NCBI GenBank assembly: GCA_941918925.1
Contig: OW799233.1
Coordinates: 151,334,845 to 151,398,844, forward strand
Direction of reading: 5' to 3'
Length of the DNA stretch: 64,000 nucleotides
Source: Phyto melanocephala
Lineage: Eukaryota; Arthropoda; Insecta; Diptera; Rhinophoridae
Shown: one piece after another, positions 24,166-36,699 of the stretch
Position numbering within the stretch: the stretch's first letter is position 1
Layout: each line of letters begins with the position of its first letter
Position numbers and translations under genes: made by a program
The notes under the pieces: generated by a model
Databases searched by the model: none
What the model was told of the DNA's origin: nothing
Seen by the model: the letters and a program-made list of their open reading frames with translations, nothing else

Positions 24166-24842
24166 AGAAATCGTCTTACCTATAATAATTTGTAATTAAA
24201 CGTTTCAGTGAATTTAAAAGGAAAACTTTCAAGAATGCCAGTGTTAGGAATTTTTATTTGAAAAAAATTTGTCATTCTCTTTTATTATAGAGTTTTAAAA
24301 GAGTTAATGACATTTTCAGTTAGTTAAATTAGTTATTTTTCCTTTCAGTACAATTTATAATTAAACTTACGACTAACTTCCTACTCAATTCAACCCTCTT
24401 CCTTGTATTTTATTTTCTTCTCCTTTGCCAAACCACACGATTTTTGTTTTTGTTTTCAAAAAGAAAGTAATTAGTAGTTGTTAAACCAAATAACAAGTGC
24501 ATTTTATGGTAATTTTTTTCATTTGCTTTGCCAACTTTTTTCGGGATAGAATTTGCAAATAAAATTTGTAACTTTTATTCACTTACCCAGAAACAGCAAG
24601 AGCATTAACCGACGTAATGGACCGTAGAGCAATTTGGTTAAAATTTTTTGCTTTTTTAGATTTTCTTTCATTATGGTGTCGGTTATCACTGGCAACTTAA
24701 GCAAAGAATCATTAAATGTTTAACATATGTACGTATGTACATACACACGTACATTTTTGCCTACTATGTATATATACTTACATTAATATGTATTAGGAAA
24801 CCATGAAAATAAATAAAATATTACGGTCTAGTCAGGGTTTGT
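24166..24842. other. Intergenic, no gene recognised
   Basis: Contains a short (GTAC/ATAC)-rich stretch near 24725-24770. No reading frame or repeat block was recognised. Confidence 0.35.
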
Positions 24843-25481
24843 TATACCCTTCACTTGTGGTGCACAAGGGTATATATAGCTTTGTCATTCCGTTTGTAAT
24901 TTCTACAATTTTCATTTCCGACCCCATAAATTATATATTTTCTGAAAGCTTATGAATTGAGGAGTCGATTAAGCCCTGACCGTCTGTCCGTCTGTCCGTG
25001 TGTTGGTTGAAATCAATTTTTAGAAGCAACTTTATGTTCCTTAGATCTGTGTATGGTATTAATCTCTTGAAAATATCCGGGAATGAATCGCTATTGAAAT
25101 ACAGCACAATCGCCCTATAACTTTCTGAGATATGAGCAAAAAACCACGACCACCTAGTTTTTTCCACAATTACAACAACAACATACATATACATATACTG
25201 GTTAGAGTAAACGTAGCATCGAATCCCAGCTGTGCCAAAAAAATTTTTATTTTATATTTTATATATTATTTATATTTTTTTATTATTTTTTTTATATATT
25301 TTTTTTTTAGTTTTTTTAAATTTTTTTTTTTTAGTTTTCTTAAAATTTTTTTATTTTTTTTTTAATTTTTTTGGATTTTTTTTATATCAGATGAATGGTG
25401 ATACAAACAATTGTTATTGCATGACTACACGTTGTGAAGGGTATATAAGATTCGACACGGCCGAATATAGCACTGTTACTT
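24843..25481 (-). repeat. Family A repeat, near full length
   Basis: Minus copy. It starts tatacccttcacttgtggtg and carries 'gtctgtccgtctgtccgtgt', 'tctgagatatgagcaaaaaa' and 'catcgaatcccagctgtgcc'. After the T-rich core (25240-25385) come 'gatgaatggtgatacaaaca' and the palindrome ttcgacacggccgaa. Apparent open frames in the T-rich core are low-complexity phenylalanine runs. Confidence 0.85.
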
Positions 25482-25741
25482 ATTTTTAGTTTGTAATTTT
25501 GTTGTTTAAAACAAAAACACAATAAAACTGAACTTGTTACAACAACCTAAATGAATTAAAAAATGAACAGTAAATTAAAGAGTAGACATAAAAAGAAAAT
25601 GAAGGGTATAAACAATCGGTAATAATAGCTTTAAATTAGTTTATAGTTGATGAGCTACTTTTGGCTATCTAAATCGCATTTAAAATATGATTTCAAAAAT
25701 ATAAATTCCGTTTAATAAAAAATACTAAACAAAAAGAAATG
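25482..25741. other. AT-rich intergenic sequence
   Basis: No feature recognised. Confidence 0.35.
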
Positions 25742-26255
25742 TTATATTTTTATATTAGGCTATAAGTTCTATGTGATAATGACAGAATATCTAGGAAAAG
25801 TTAGTCATCCGATACTAGCTGAGTGGAATGCATTTTCGAAACCAGCTACGGTTTCATCATCAGCACTCTTTTGATCAGAGCTACAAATGTTGTGTGTAAA
25901 TATCAACTATTTAACTCAGTATTTATTGAAATTTGAAATATAGAATTATTTGTTCTAATTGATTTATGTATTTCATATAACATTGAGTTAGTACGAAATC
26001 TACCAACATCTGTTTTTCCTGTATTCTTTTTGCACGTCATTACCACAGGTAATTAATAGTTGCCTTTAGCTACAGATCCACAGATGTCGCTAAAGCAATT
26101 TTTGCAATTATGCAGTTTCATTATATGTCACATGTGTTCTAAACAAGATGGTATTAGTTGAACAATGTTTTTATTTTTACACCATACCCTGTGTATGATA
26201 TTCTAGATATTCTGTCATTATCACATAGAACTTATAGCCTAATATAAAAATATAA
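25742..26255. mobile_element. MITE with perfect 53-bp terminal inverted repeats
   Basis: Bases 25742-25794 and 26203-26255 are exact reverse complements (outer part ttatatttttatattaggct, inner end atatctag). The 408-bp interior has no coding frame but holds 'gaaaccagctacggtttcat', which recurs reversed near 6925 and diverged near 40828. No clear target duplication beyond possibly TA. The identity of the arms suggests a recent or structurally constrained element. Confidence 0.8.
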
Positions 26256-26536
26256 TACAAATTAAAAAGTTCAAATGTAATACTTTAAAAAAAGAAATGT
26301 TTTTTAAAAAATTATATTTTTTAAACTGTGACTTCAAAACAATGAACTCGTTTATTTTTAATATTTTTACTGGTTTATACTGAACGTTTTATATGAAAAT
26401 TTGTTTCACCGCAAAACGAAACGGACAAACATGGTAACGTTACTGACTGACTCACTGATTCATCATTGCACAGGCCAAACGCAAAATGGTAGATACTAAG
26501 CTTTTGTCAAAATTTAGAAATTTTACTCCTTTTACG
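26256..26536. other. AT-rich sequence leading into a transposase fragment
   Basis: 'gactgactcactgattcatc' near 26440 is a small repeat. Nothing else was recognised. Confidence 0.35.
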
Positions 26537-26830
26537 AGAATATTTACGAACGATATCGAGCCATGATACGCGACTTTTTTTTGCCCCAATTGGCTGAGTT
26601 GGACTTGGTTGATATGTGGTTTCAACAAGACGGTGCCACATGTCACACACACAGCTCGTGAAACAATGGACATATTGAAGGATGAATTTGGTGAGCAGTT
26701 TATCTCTCGAAATGGCCCTGTGAGTTGGCCGCCAAGAACATGTGATTTGACGCCTCTTAACTATTTATTGTGGGGTTATGTGAAGTCGTTGGTTGGCACA
26801 TCTGTATGTCCCATTCGTCTTCAAATGTAA
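26537..26830 (+). pseudogene. ITm-superfamily DDE transposase, C-terminal fragment
   Basis: Starting in one frame near 26537, the text reads 'ERYRAMIRDFFLPQLAELDL', then 'MWFQQDGATCHT' with the second catalytic aspartate. After a small duplication of 'acacac' it continues 'ARETMDILKDEFGEQFISRN', 'WPPRTCDLTPLNYLLWGYVK' (third catalytic aspartate at CDLTP) and ends early at 26830. The N-terminal half is absent. It belongs to the same DDE family as the fragments near 32.9, 44.7, 57.8 and 61.5 kb, not the family-C sequence lineage. Inactive. Confidence 0.8.
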
Positions 26831-28311
26831 AAATTTGGGAACAAATTCATTAAATGTAAAAGCATTTTGTCGTTTCAAAAGATAAACACGTTAAGGCATT
26901 TACTAAAGCATTGCTTTATTTGCATAGCAAAACGAACAAAAACAATTTTAACTATTGCTGACCGTTTGCCCAATAGTTTGAATGATGTGTATTGATATTA
27001 GATTCTAATCAAGTGTCCAACGGTTTGCATGCCACAATTTGTGCGTACTTTCGTGTTTCAAATTAAGCTTTGAAAACATTTTTTCCATTTCATCATTGTA
27101 AACCATATAAGATATTTTTAAAGATGTGCTGATAGAGTTTATAAAATTGAGAGTGAAATTTTACACCATTGAAGTAAAGATGAAGCATACATATGTGCTG
27201 GAATTAGATATCGAGGAAAGAGGTGTTTTGGCTCATTCTACTGATTTTCATATTTAAACCGAAATCGAAGATTGTTTGCAGACCCAAAAACCTTCAACGA
27301 GAAAAATTCTAAGAATGATGCGTCAATGGCAAAATATGTTACCAAATCTAAAGCAGATAAAAAACATTTATTTATTTTTTAGTGGAAAAAAATTCAAAAA
27401 AGCTGATTATACAATGAGTATACAACACAGATTACTTGAATCACAAAAAACGAAATCGAAATTCGAACTAAGAACAGGAATCGTTTTGAAATTTATCACA
27501 AATAAGTTTGATTTTGATTCGGATCTCATTTTTAGGATCTCATGAGTTTTTATTAATTGCAATCAAATGGAACATTTGTCTTCCATTCGCCTTAAAAGGG
27601 TTAAAGAGGAAAAAAGAGAAAAATCGGTAACCTTATATCTTCTTAACTAAAAATGATACCGAGTAACTTGAAAAGACATTGTAATTTACTTCAAAAATAA
27701 ACTCACAGGTATTTGAAACTTTTTTGAATTTTTAACCCATAAGAGGAAAAATTGGGTAAACTCTAAATTTTAATACTGTTTAACTTTTATTCACATAAAT
27801 ATATGAAAAAAAAAATATATATAAATGGCATTAGCTACACCGCAAAAAAAAATTTGTAGAATTTTGTCACTTTTTTCAAATTCGTACATTAAAGGGGTAA
27901 AATTTGTCTCTCTTTTTGCTGCATTGTTAAAAAAAATTTTAATTTATACAATAGAAAATTAATTGATTATTTATATCGCCTAATAGAATACGGACAATTA
28001 TGAAAATATTGGAAATTTCTAGAAGGAAGAAGGGCAAAATAGGTACCCAATAGGGATAAATGTGTAACATTCCTAATCACTGGGCTAATTTTTTAAAAAA
28101 TTTATCAATGGGGTTTCACTAAACATAAAAACTTATATAATTTAGCAAAACTAGCAAGACATTCCTTAAGTGGTAAACATTTTTAAAACATATTTGTTAC
28201 TATGCAAAAAGGAGCAGATTTGTCCACGTTTGTTGTTAAATAAAATATTTAAACTTTTAATTTAAACACTAATATGGAAAACCCAAAGAGGTTATTTTTG
28301 AAGGTTCTTTT
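26831..28311. other. Intergenic region, no gene recognised
   Basis: An 89-codon open frame at 27276-27545 (plus) begins MQTQKPSTRKILRMMRQW and is basic, but I recognise no family and it lacks supporting signals. The rest is AT-rich. Confidence 0.35.
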
Positions 28312-28380
28312 TGTATCCCTTACAGGAGAGTGTAAAAGGGTATATTTAAGTTTGTAATTCCGTTTGTAATTTATACAATA

Positions 28381-29205
28381 CTAGCCAATCCCGGCACGCG
28401 TTGCTACGCCCCTTCATGAATTTTAATCGCATTCTAAATTTTAATCGAATATCAAGTGCAAAGCTAAAAACTATAACTTTTTCTTTATGAGCGTGGCACT
28501 GCCCACTTTTCTAATTACGAAACTGTATAGTCATGACAGCTCAATAAGTGTGCAAAGTTTCAGAAAAATCGGTCCAGTGTAAGTACCTCAAAAGGATACC
28601 TTTTTTTATGGGCGTGGCACTGCCCACTTTTCAAAATACGAAACTGTAGTCATGACAACTCAATATGTGTGCAAAGTTTCAGAAAAATCGGTCCAGTGAA
28701 AGTACCTCAAAATGATACCTTTTTTTTAATGGGCGTGGCACTGCCCACTTTTCTAATGACGAAAGTGTAAAGTCATGACAGCTCAGTATGTTTGCAAAGT
28801 TTCAGAAAATTCGGTCCAGTGCAAGTAGCTAAAACTGATAACTAATTTTTTATGGGCGTGGCCCCGCCCACTTTTTCAATCACGAAATTATAAAGCCATG
28901 ACAGCTCAATATGTGTGCAAAGTTTCAGAAAAATCGGTCCAGTGCAAGTTCCTTAAAATTAAAACTTTTTTAGGGGCGTGGCCCCGCCCACTTTTCTTAT
29001 CACGAAATTATTTAGTCATGACAGCTCGATATGTGTGCAAAGTTTCAGAAAAATCGGTCAAGTGCAAGTAGCTAAAACTGATAACTAATCTTTTTATGGG
29101 CGTGGCTCCGCCCACTTTTTTTCACCCATAAACACTCCCTGGTATGTGTACAACAACTTACCAAAGTTTGAGCCCGATCGGTTTTACAGTTTCGGAGTCT
29201 ATAGC

Positions 29206-29240
<35 letters not shown>

Positions 29241-29260
29241 TTCACTTATATATATATAGA
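28381..29260 (-). mobile_element. Helitron-like element, family D (six monomers)
   Basis: Plus strand: A|CTAGCCAATCCCGGCACGCG ... tatatatataga|T. That is 5'-TC...CTAG-3' on the minus strand, between A and T. Six monomers of about 120-124 bp carry gggcgtggc...gcccac near 28490, 28610, 28731, 28854, 28974 and 29098. A (CA)n microsatellite lies at about 29208-29235. No protein is coded. Confidence 0.75.
29208..29236. repeat. (CA)n microsatellite inside family D
   Basis: About 14 CA units between 'tatagctaa' and 'gagtttcactt'. The same position in the other D copies holds shorter (CA)n tracts or (CAGA)n. Confidence 0.85.
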
Positions 29261-29520
29261 TTTACTTGCAAACCTTTAAAGTTTATATATTCTGAATTCT
29301 TATAGACAAAGAAATTGATTTGTATGTTGAAATCAATTTTTTGAAGCCTCCAATTATAAGTCAGGTTCTAATATGATATCTAATTATCGGATACGGTTTC
29401 GAGAATTTTGTTATTGAAAAGCAGTTTTATGGGAGCACTATGATATGAGATATTATAGAATGAACAGAACTACCTCTGTTGCTTTTCCAAAAAAAAAATT
29501 TTGCGGTTCCTACGTATATC

Positions 29521-32500
29521 TTTTTTTCATATATATGTATATGATAATATGTACCTGTGGAAACATTTGAATTCAAAATATAATTAATCTGTAAATGCTA
29601 TTTAAATTCCGTGTTTTGGAAATACTCCCACCAGTGGAGTATCGAGCTTTTTTATTCTCATTGAAATATGAATCATATTGTTTTTTTTCCATCTTCTAAT
29701 TCTGTCAAACTGTTATACATAATTTAAAAAAGCCGTGCCCTAAATATGCCATTTATTCTATTTTAGCATTATATATTTCTTTAATATTCCGATTCTAAAA
29801 GATTGCGTTAATAAAATTTGATGCATTAGCATATACAACAGGTTGATTAACCATATCTTTTTTGGCTTCAAAAGACCAAATAGGCAAATATAGCGACCTT
29901 GGTGCTGTATATAAGCACATAAACACATACACACTTGCATGCTTGCACAGCCAAGAAACAGTATTGCTTAATTATGATGAAAAATTACGAAAAGCGAAAA
30001 TCCACTTATTTTGAAGAAAGGATTAGCTTGGATTTCAATTCGAGCGGACCTTTAATGTACTATTAACTGCCAACAAAATGTCGCTATCCGTTTTTATTTG
30101 CATTTTAGGTAAGGCGTGTAGTGGATGCATTGGCTTTTCGTGGATTCTCGTTTGCCCACATGCGGGGGGGATCTTGCTTGTTAATGTATCCACTGAGATG
30201 AAAGTAGTGCTCATAACTGAAGAAAAATATCACAAATTGCACGAAATGTAAAAAGATTTAAAAATCTTAACGCTCTGCTCATTATTAAAAATATCCAACA
30301 CTAAAACAAGGAAATATCAATTAAAAATGGGAAAACAAACTTGACGTTAAGATGTGACTCACAACTAACATCTTACATTATGGGTGGACCACCCCTTATT
30401 CCAAAACATTATTTGGATAATCCGTTTAAACTTTGCATATTTTAATAATTATATAATTTGTGTGATATAATAGCAATAATAAAAAAATAAATATAAATGT
30501 TAATTGAAAAAAAAATGGTGATTGTTGACTTATAAGACACAGATTGACTAGATCGATCATCATTGGAATTAATACTGTCGGTAAGATTGTAAAACAGAGT
30601 TTGTTTCACTCCTATTTAAAACTGCTACTACTTGTCACATGTTAAGCTTACAACAAAAGCGTCACTATTTGCATCAACTATGTTAATGTCTTTAAGATGA
30701 CCTAACGGTATGAACGTCATCAGACACCATAACTTTCCCTTTTTTAATCAATTTCTCATAACAAATAGTTGTTTTTATTTTATATTTAAAAAAGTCCAAA
30801 TATTAATATTCATCATCAAGTCATTAATTGATGGTTTGATGTTATTAACTGCACTATGTAACACCAAAAACAAAAAAAATCACCCATACTTCGAGTGGTA
30901 ATCTGTATTAGGTACCTACACCTAAATAGTAAACAACACAAATGAAATTTATATTCACATATTACGTCCCAACAAGAAACATAACAAAAATCGTATTTTG
31001 TTCACTGTATGTATTGCGTGCACACGTGTCTTGAAGCGTTTGCATTCGAAACTACAAAATGCCGCATGTTTGTGTTAATTTTCCAATCATATTATGGTAC
31101 GTTTGTGGTCAATCTACACCGAAAAGTGATAGCAAGCCAATTTCTCATCTCCTTGAGTTGGGTTATGAAACTTAAGTAATTTAGATTTGCAGTTAAATAT
31201 GTTGGCAAAGTATTTTCTTAAAGTGCTAGATAGAATTGCATTTTTGTTTTTTAAACAAAATTTCCTTTGCTAAGTGAGGCTAAAGTCAAAAAAAATGGAT
31301 TTTTTGTCGGAACTAATATAAAAAAAACTTAATGAGTGAACCTGCATTTGATCAAGCCTCTCTTCTGTGGAGAAAAATTTATGGTTGACCTTTGGCTACG
31401 TTTCTTTTCTCGGCAATCGCAAAACACTTATTGCAAATTAAGATGCAATATGTCATTAAATTTTCATTTCTTGTAGTCACATGGGCTCAGTAAGTGAAGG
31501 ACATGGAGAACGTTTCCATCAAAAGGTTTCTTAGTTTAAGAAGCAATATCACGGTAAATGATAAAAAAACAATGCCTGCAGGAACTTTCGAGAAATACTG
31601 CAGTAACCAATTACAAGAAGAAAGCTAATCATTAAGTTTGTATTTTGTTTTATAATATATTAAAATACGTTATATCTGAGTAGAATCAATTAATTTTTTT
31701 AATTTCCAGATGTGACGTGATGTAAATTCGCATTAAGGTAATAAATCATAATTACATTCTCTCAGCCTAGGGAAAATGAAAAAGCAATAGTTTGTTTTAT
31801 AGTGTTAGCTGGAAGTATTGTTAAGTGATAATCACCCAGGACCGGAAGCTTATGCACTAATAATGGGTATTTTAGGCGCTTATAATATGCTTGGGAAATT
31901 TTAAAATATAAAAAAAGGTAAATAAAAAATGTATTAGTTTTTTATTTGAACTTTAATTTAAAACAAAAAGATAATATAATACAAAAGAATGAATGAAGAA
32001 ATTTGCCTTGGTGTCAAGAAGTAACAAATTGTTGCTTTACGAAAACCAGAGTTTTTCGCTTTTATTTTACGTTTTTTTTTAACACTGGAGCACTAATCTT
32101 TTAATTTCATATTTTGTTTTTCATACATTAACATTAATCATAAGTCAAATCCCTCAAGCATCTAATAATTTTTTATTAAATAAAAAAATTTAGAGACCTG
32201 CAAATTATACCTTTTCGAAGGGCTTTTGAAACCAAAAATTTAAATTATTACACAACTCAAGAAGTATTTTTTAGTAACTGAAACTTATGGTTTAAGTTCT
32301 GTTAGTATTCAAAATTTTAAAGTAAGAGTGTAGTTGTTATTTAATTCCCAAATAAAACTAATAAATTACTATTACTCTACATGAAATATTTATTTAAGTT
32401 TTATATTGATGTCTATATCGTTACCTAAAATCCAAACCGATCTAACAATCAAAATATTCCCGATCATTTTTTTAATATAAATTTAAATGTGATGCATTTA

Positions 32501-32690
32501 AATACATCACAACAGAGAAATAAATTGGAGCTACGAAAAAACCTACAGGTTTTGTTAATTATTTTCCTTTTACAAGGTGACGCAAAATTTATCACCCTAT
32601 GGTAAGATGTAATAGCTTCTGCAAATAGCGATTAACGTCAATCATATTTGACATTTTTATACTAGACAGCTGCAGAATACTAACAGACAA
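29521..32690. other. Intergenic region with a possible eroded family C copy
   Basis: Bases about 30195-30400 hold diverged family-C text: 'gatgaaagtagtgctcataa', 'gcacgaaatg', 'cttaacgctctgctcatta', 'ggaaaacaaacttgacgtta' and 'gggtggaccacccctt'. The remaining sequence is AT-rich without a recognisable gene or repeat. Short open frames at 29758-29940 and 30710-30901 have no motifs. Confidence 0.4.
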
Positions 32691-32694
32691 ACAA

Positions 32695-33029
32695 TGGAGC
32701 GCAATACTTCTCAAGAGTGTGAATAATTGTGTCGATTTTTTGAACCAATAATTGGTCGGTGGTGTTACCACAGCGTGAATTTCTTAGTAGATTTTTGTAG
32801 ATCGCCAGATTTAACCATGCCAGACTTCTTTATTTGGGGCTACTTGAAGTCTCGGGTTTACACTACCAAGCAACAGAGAATCGCAGCCCTTAAGGAGAAT
32901 ATTTTTCAGACATGCGAACAGTTATCACCAGAAATATTGAGAAAAGTTATGCAAAATGCGATAAAACGAGTACAAATATATATCAACACTGGCGACAGCC
33001 ACTTGACTGATATAATATTTTCCAATTAA
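32695..33029 (+). pseudogene. ITm-superfamily transposase, internal-deletion derivative
   Basis: The start (ATG at 32695) reads MERNTSQECE, a stop, then LCRFFE, which resembles the N-terminal helix-turn-helix opening of this family. After a short bridge the frame jumps to 'CRSPDLTMPDFFIWGYLKSR' with the third catalytic aspartate. It then runs to the natural end 'ALKENIFQTCEQLSPEILRK' and 'DSHLTDIIFSN'. About two thirds of the usual 340 or so residues, with the first two catalytic aspartates, is missing, as expected for a deletion derivative moved in trans. Flanking inverted repeats were not resolved. Confidence 0.7.
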
Positions 33030-33255
33030 CAGAAAAAATTTTACAGGTCCTAATAAAGATTTTCACCACTCAAAATTATTATTTTTTATTTAATAAAAAA
33101 GTTATTCCAAATTAAAATTGGATGATTTATTTTAAGCCTTCTTGTATTTATTTTTATATATTTTTTACGTTATACATTTTACGTGTACTGTAAAATTGTT
33201 TAATAATAAGGTGTAATTTAGCGTCTCAGGTAACGAGCATGGTACAACAAAACCA

Positions 33256-33977
33256 CACGCAAAGAAAAACCATGTTTATGACATGATCACGACGGTCATA
33301 TTATTTTTTCTAAAACAATATTTGGTTGTCAAAAACAAGTAATAGTTATTTTTGTTTCAGTTCATCATATATTTTGTCACGATAATCAAACATTTGTTTG
33401 AATTGTATCATCTAATGTTTACTTTTCGTAAAAATTTCAAAATGGTTATCATTTAAAAATAGTATGATTTAAAAAAATTAATTTGACAAAAATAACATTA
33501 TTTTTAAAAGCATTAAAAATTAAAAATAATCATTAAATAATAGGTAAGACAACAGTATGATTACAAATTAATCAAGGTATGATTTTTTTTCAATAATAAT
33601 TTGATTTCAACTGTTCTTCTTCTTGCTAAATAAATTTTTATTATTTTAAAAGTTTGAGATGTCAAAAAAATGAACAAAAATTTTGAAAAATTAAAGAAAA
33701 TTTAAAAATAAAAGAGAAAATATAAAAAAATTTTGGTATAAAAATTGCAATTAAATATGTGTGTATGTTACAGCAAAATACAATAATTTGCCGTAAAAAA
33801 GCAAAGATTGTCGATTTCAATTGTAGTCATCATATATATGATTATTAAATGATACTTCAATCAAACATAATAATGATAACTGGTAACCATTATTATTCTT
33901 AACCATAATCATACAATTCAATCATAGTATGTTGCTCTTCGATTATGGTTACCACAACCATATTTTTTCTTTGCGTG
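33256..33977 (+). mobile_element. Family F MITE, copy 2 (722 bp)
   Basis: Ends cacgcaaagaaaaaccatgt and tattttttctttgcgtg, flanked by CA at 33254-33255 and 33978-33979. The interior follows 14667-15396 closely (for example 'tttggttgtc', 'aacaagtaatagttattttt'). Confidence 0.85.
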
Positions 33978-34084
33978 CAGGTAAACTAATTGGCACAGCT
34001 GATGATTAGCCACTGTAGTCAAATTGTCAAAATTTGTGCTTATTTTTTGTTACACGTAACGACTAAATCAACGATATAAAATAG

Positions 34085-34280
34085 GATCGAGTAAAAAAGC
34101 TGAATTCGGCCATGCCGAATCTAACAATACTCTTCACAATCATGAAACATTTTTGATTTTAATTTTTACATAGTTATCTGTATTCTACTAGCCAAGCCCT
34201 TTAATTTGATAATCATATTGATAGGGTTAAAAACATAAATTATCCGCCATTGTGTTGACTTTTTCATAGTTTACTGCAAT
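34085..34280 (+). repeat. Repeat R3, uninterrupted plus copy (partial)
   Basis: Starts near 'gagtaaaaaagctgaattcg' with palindrome ttcggccatgccgaa, then 'ttttacatagttatctgtat' and 'tctactagccaagccctttaa', 'ttgatagggttaaaaacata'. It shows the uninterrupted order at the places where piggyBac and P-like elements sit in other copies. Confidence 0.65.
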
Positions 34281-35234
34281 TTTGTGGTCAAATGGTAGAT
34301 TTTTTTTTATTAAAATTTTATTATAACTAATGTGAGCGTAATCTATGTTGTACGAAAACGATTTGTAAGTAAGAATATTAAAGATTTACCAAATGGATGT
34401 TTAAAAGTTTTAATAGAAATTAAATTTATTATTTTCTATCATCATATTCTATTGTTATGGTAATGATTAATTTTTTTACTCTAAATTTTACCTTAAGTAA
34501 ATAACGCGTTTGAGTATTGAGTGGTTTTAAAATTTCTACTCTTAGGAAATTTCACTTTCTATAAATAAACTACTCGCTATAACAACAAAAACAATGACAA
34601 AAAAAAAAACAAAATGATTAAATTATTATCACACCTTATAAATACATTTATACATTTCAAAATTTTGTTTTATTGACACAGATTTTTTCACGAAATTTCA
34701 GTTATTGAAACCATATTAAGATGTTAATTTACATTTAACCTAAATACCTAAAATTCTTTTTATACTTTAGCTTGTTTTTGGTTGATAACGAACGAGAAGT
34801 AAAGTGCACAAAACGATATCTGATGGGTAATATCTGACTGTTGCTTTTATGTACATAAATTATTTAATATGAATATGAAAGTAACAAAAAAAAAAAGACA
34901 CATCGGAATGAAGAAGCCAATTAATATACTAAAAGATGTTAAGAGGGTCAGTAAACATTTTCATTTCATTCTGTGTAATTCCTTTCCCCATAACCTCTCT
35001 ATAATTTTATTTGATTAAATTTTGTACAATTATCGATGTAAGAAGAAATTATACGTTAAGCAAGTGGTTTTTAATTAAAATGTTTTCAACCATTTGATGT
35101 TCTTTTTCTAATTGCAAAATTATAATAAAAATTTTTTGTTTGAAATTTTAATATTAATGTGAATGAAAAATAAAAATTTATTTAAAAAATTATATAATTA
35201 AATATGAGTGTCATAAGAAATATTTATGTATAAA
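34281..35234. other. AT-rich intergenic sequence
   Basis: No feature recognised. Confidence 0.35.
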
Positions 35235-35895
35235 CTAGCTAATGCCCGGTGTGCTTCACCACCCCAAATTTTAGTATTTAATTCATATGGCAGGTGCCAC
35301 GACCACTATTGTTAATGCACCCGTTTTTTTCATAAATACTTATTCGAATATCAAAGTTGCTTTTGCAAAATTTTAGTACTCCAATAGATATCATTTTCCA
35401 AATATACGAATTTTAGTATTTAATTCATATGGTAGGTGCCAAGCCCACTATTAATAATGCACCCATTTCTTGCCTAAATGTTCATTTGGGTGTCATAGTT
35501 GCTCTTGCAAAAGTTTACTACTCTAAGCGATATCGTTTTCCAACTATACGAATTTTAGTATTTAATTCACGCCTACTATTGCAAGTCCGCCCATTTTTTA
35601 CCCAAATGTTCGTGTGGATGTCAAAGTTTACGGTACTTAATTTGGAGAATCTAGCTGCATTAACTTTCGTGATATATAATATTTAATGCTTATTCTTTAA
35701 TAGGGCGTGGCTCCCCGCCCACTTACAATTTCAAACCAAAGTATAGCCTATAGTTCCTTCCAGACATACAGGAAGATTTTGTTAAAATTTCAAGGAAATC
35801 GGTCCAGCCGCTTAACCGTCTATAAAGCACAAACAAACATACAAAGATATAAACATACAAACATATAAACACACATTGATTTTTAGATATATAGA
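35235..35895 (-). mobile_element. Non-autonomous Helitron-like element (family E, copy 2)
   Basis: Plus strand A|CTAGCTAATGCCCGGTGTGC ... agatatataga|T, matching copy 1 at 2972-3650 over its whole length. Repeated about 143-bp units start near 35270, 35413 and 35557. GGGCGTGGCTCCCCGCCCAC lies near 35702. Confidence 0.7.
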
Positions 35896-36257
35896 TAAGT
35901 AATGTGTAGTACATACAGTCAGTAACAGAAGTTATTATATTAGACCTTACAAAAAAGAGCTACAGCTGAATAGTGTGAAAATGCAAAAAATAAAAAATAA
36001 ATTGTGGTATTTCGGTACAAAATATTATTTAAGTTCGAACTAAGTCCAGATATATATTATTGATGTAAGCTGTGGCTCACACTGTACCACAAATCAAAGG
36101 AAAACCCCAAGTTTTTGTTATCCTTTTGTTTAATTTCTTTTTTTTTTCACAAGTATATCGATACCTTTATAAAGAAAGGCCCTAAGTAACGTTTTACTAA
36201 CTTTTCAGGAAAGAGAGAAAACTTAATGAACATTAAAGTTTTGTAGTCGCGACTTTT
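35896..36257. other. Intergenic sequence
   Basis: Nothing recognised. A slightly GC-richer patch lies near 36060-36110. Confidence 0.35.
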
Positions 36258-36698
36258 TATACCCTTCACACAGTGAAAAAGGGTATATATAGGTTTGTCA
36301 TTCCGTGTGAAATTTCTACAATTTTCATTTCCGACCCCATAAAGTATATATTTTCTGAAAGCTTATAAATAGGGGAGTCGATAAAGCTCTGTCCGTGTGT
36401 ATGTTGAAATCAACTTTTTGAAGCCCCCAGACATCGCTTGGACCCGGGTGAGGTATTGAAATATCAGAAATATTCGGGAGTAGATCGGTATTGAAAACCA
36501 GAAACATCGGTACATAAATAACTGATGAGCAAAAACCCACGGCCACCTCGTTTATTTTTCAACACAATAACATTACAACAACAACATACATACATACATA
36601 CATACAAACGTGGTATTCTGGTTGAAATAAACTTGGCATCGAGTCCCAGCTGAGCCAAAAAAAAAATTTTTTTTTATTTTATTTATTTTTTATTTTAT
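36258..36698 (-). repeat. Family A copy, interrupted in its AT-rich core
   Basis: Runs from tatacccttcacacagtgaa to catcgagtcccagctgagcc and into the A/T core. Two Helitron-like elements follow, and the core seems to continue at 38440-38600. Confidence 0.75.
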
Positions 36699-36699
36699 A

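Larger units (their letters stand above)
28312..29520 (-). repeat. Family A copy split by a Helitron-like element
   Basis: The left part (28312-28379) has 'gggtatatttaagtttgtaa' and 'ttccgtttgtaatttataca'. The right part (29261-29520) has 'gtttatatattctgaattct', 'gttgaaatcaattttttgaa' and 'gagatatta'. Both are diverged, and the Helitron-like family-D copy lies between them. Confidence 0.65.

Noticed and set aside
25132..25489. Phenylalanine-rich frames
   Set aside because: They translate the T-rich core of a family-A repeat.
27276..27545. 89-codon basic frame
   Set aside because: No recognisable family and no signals around it; could be chance or an old element.
28490..29110. CRISPR-like regularly spaced repeat
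   Set aside because: Spacing of about 121 bp with whole-unit similarity marks tandem monomers of a Helitron-like element in a eukaryote.
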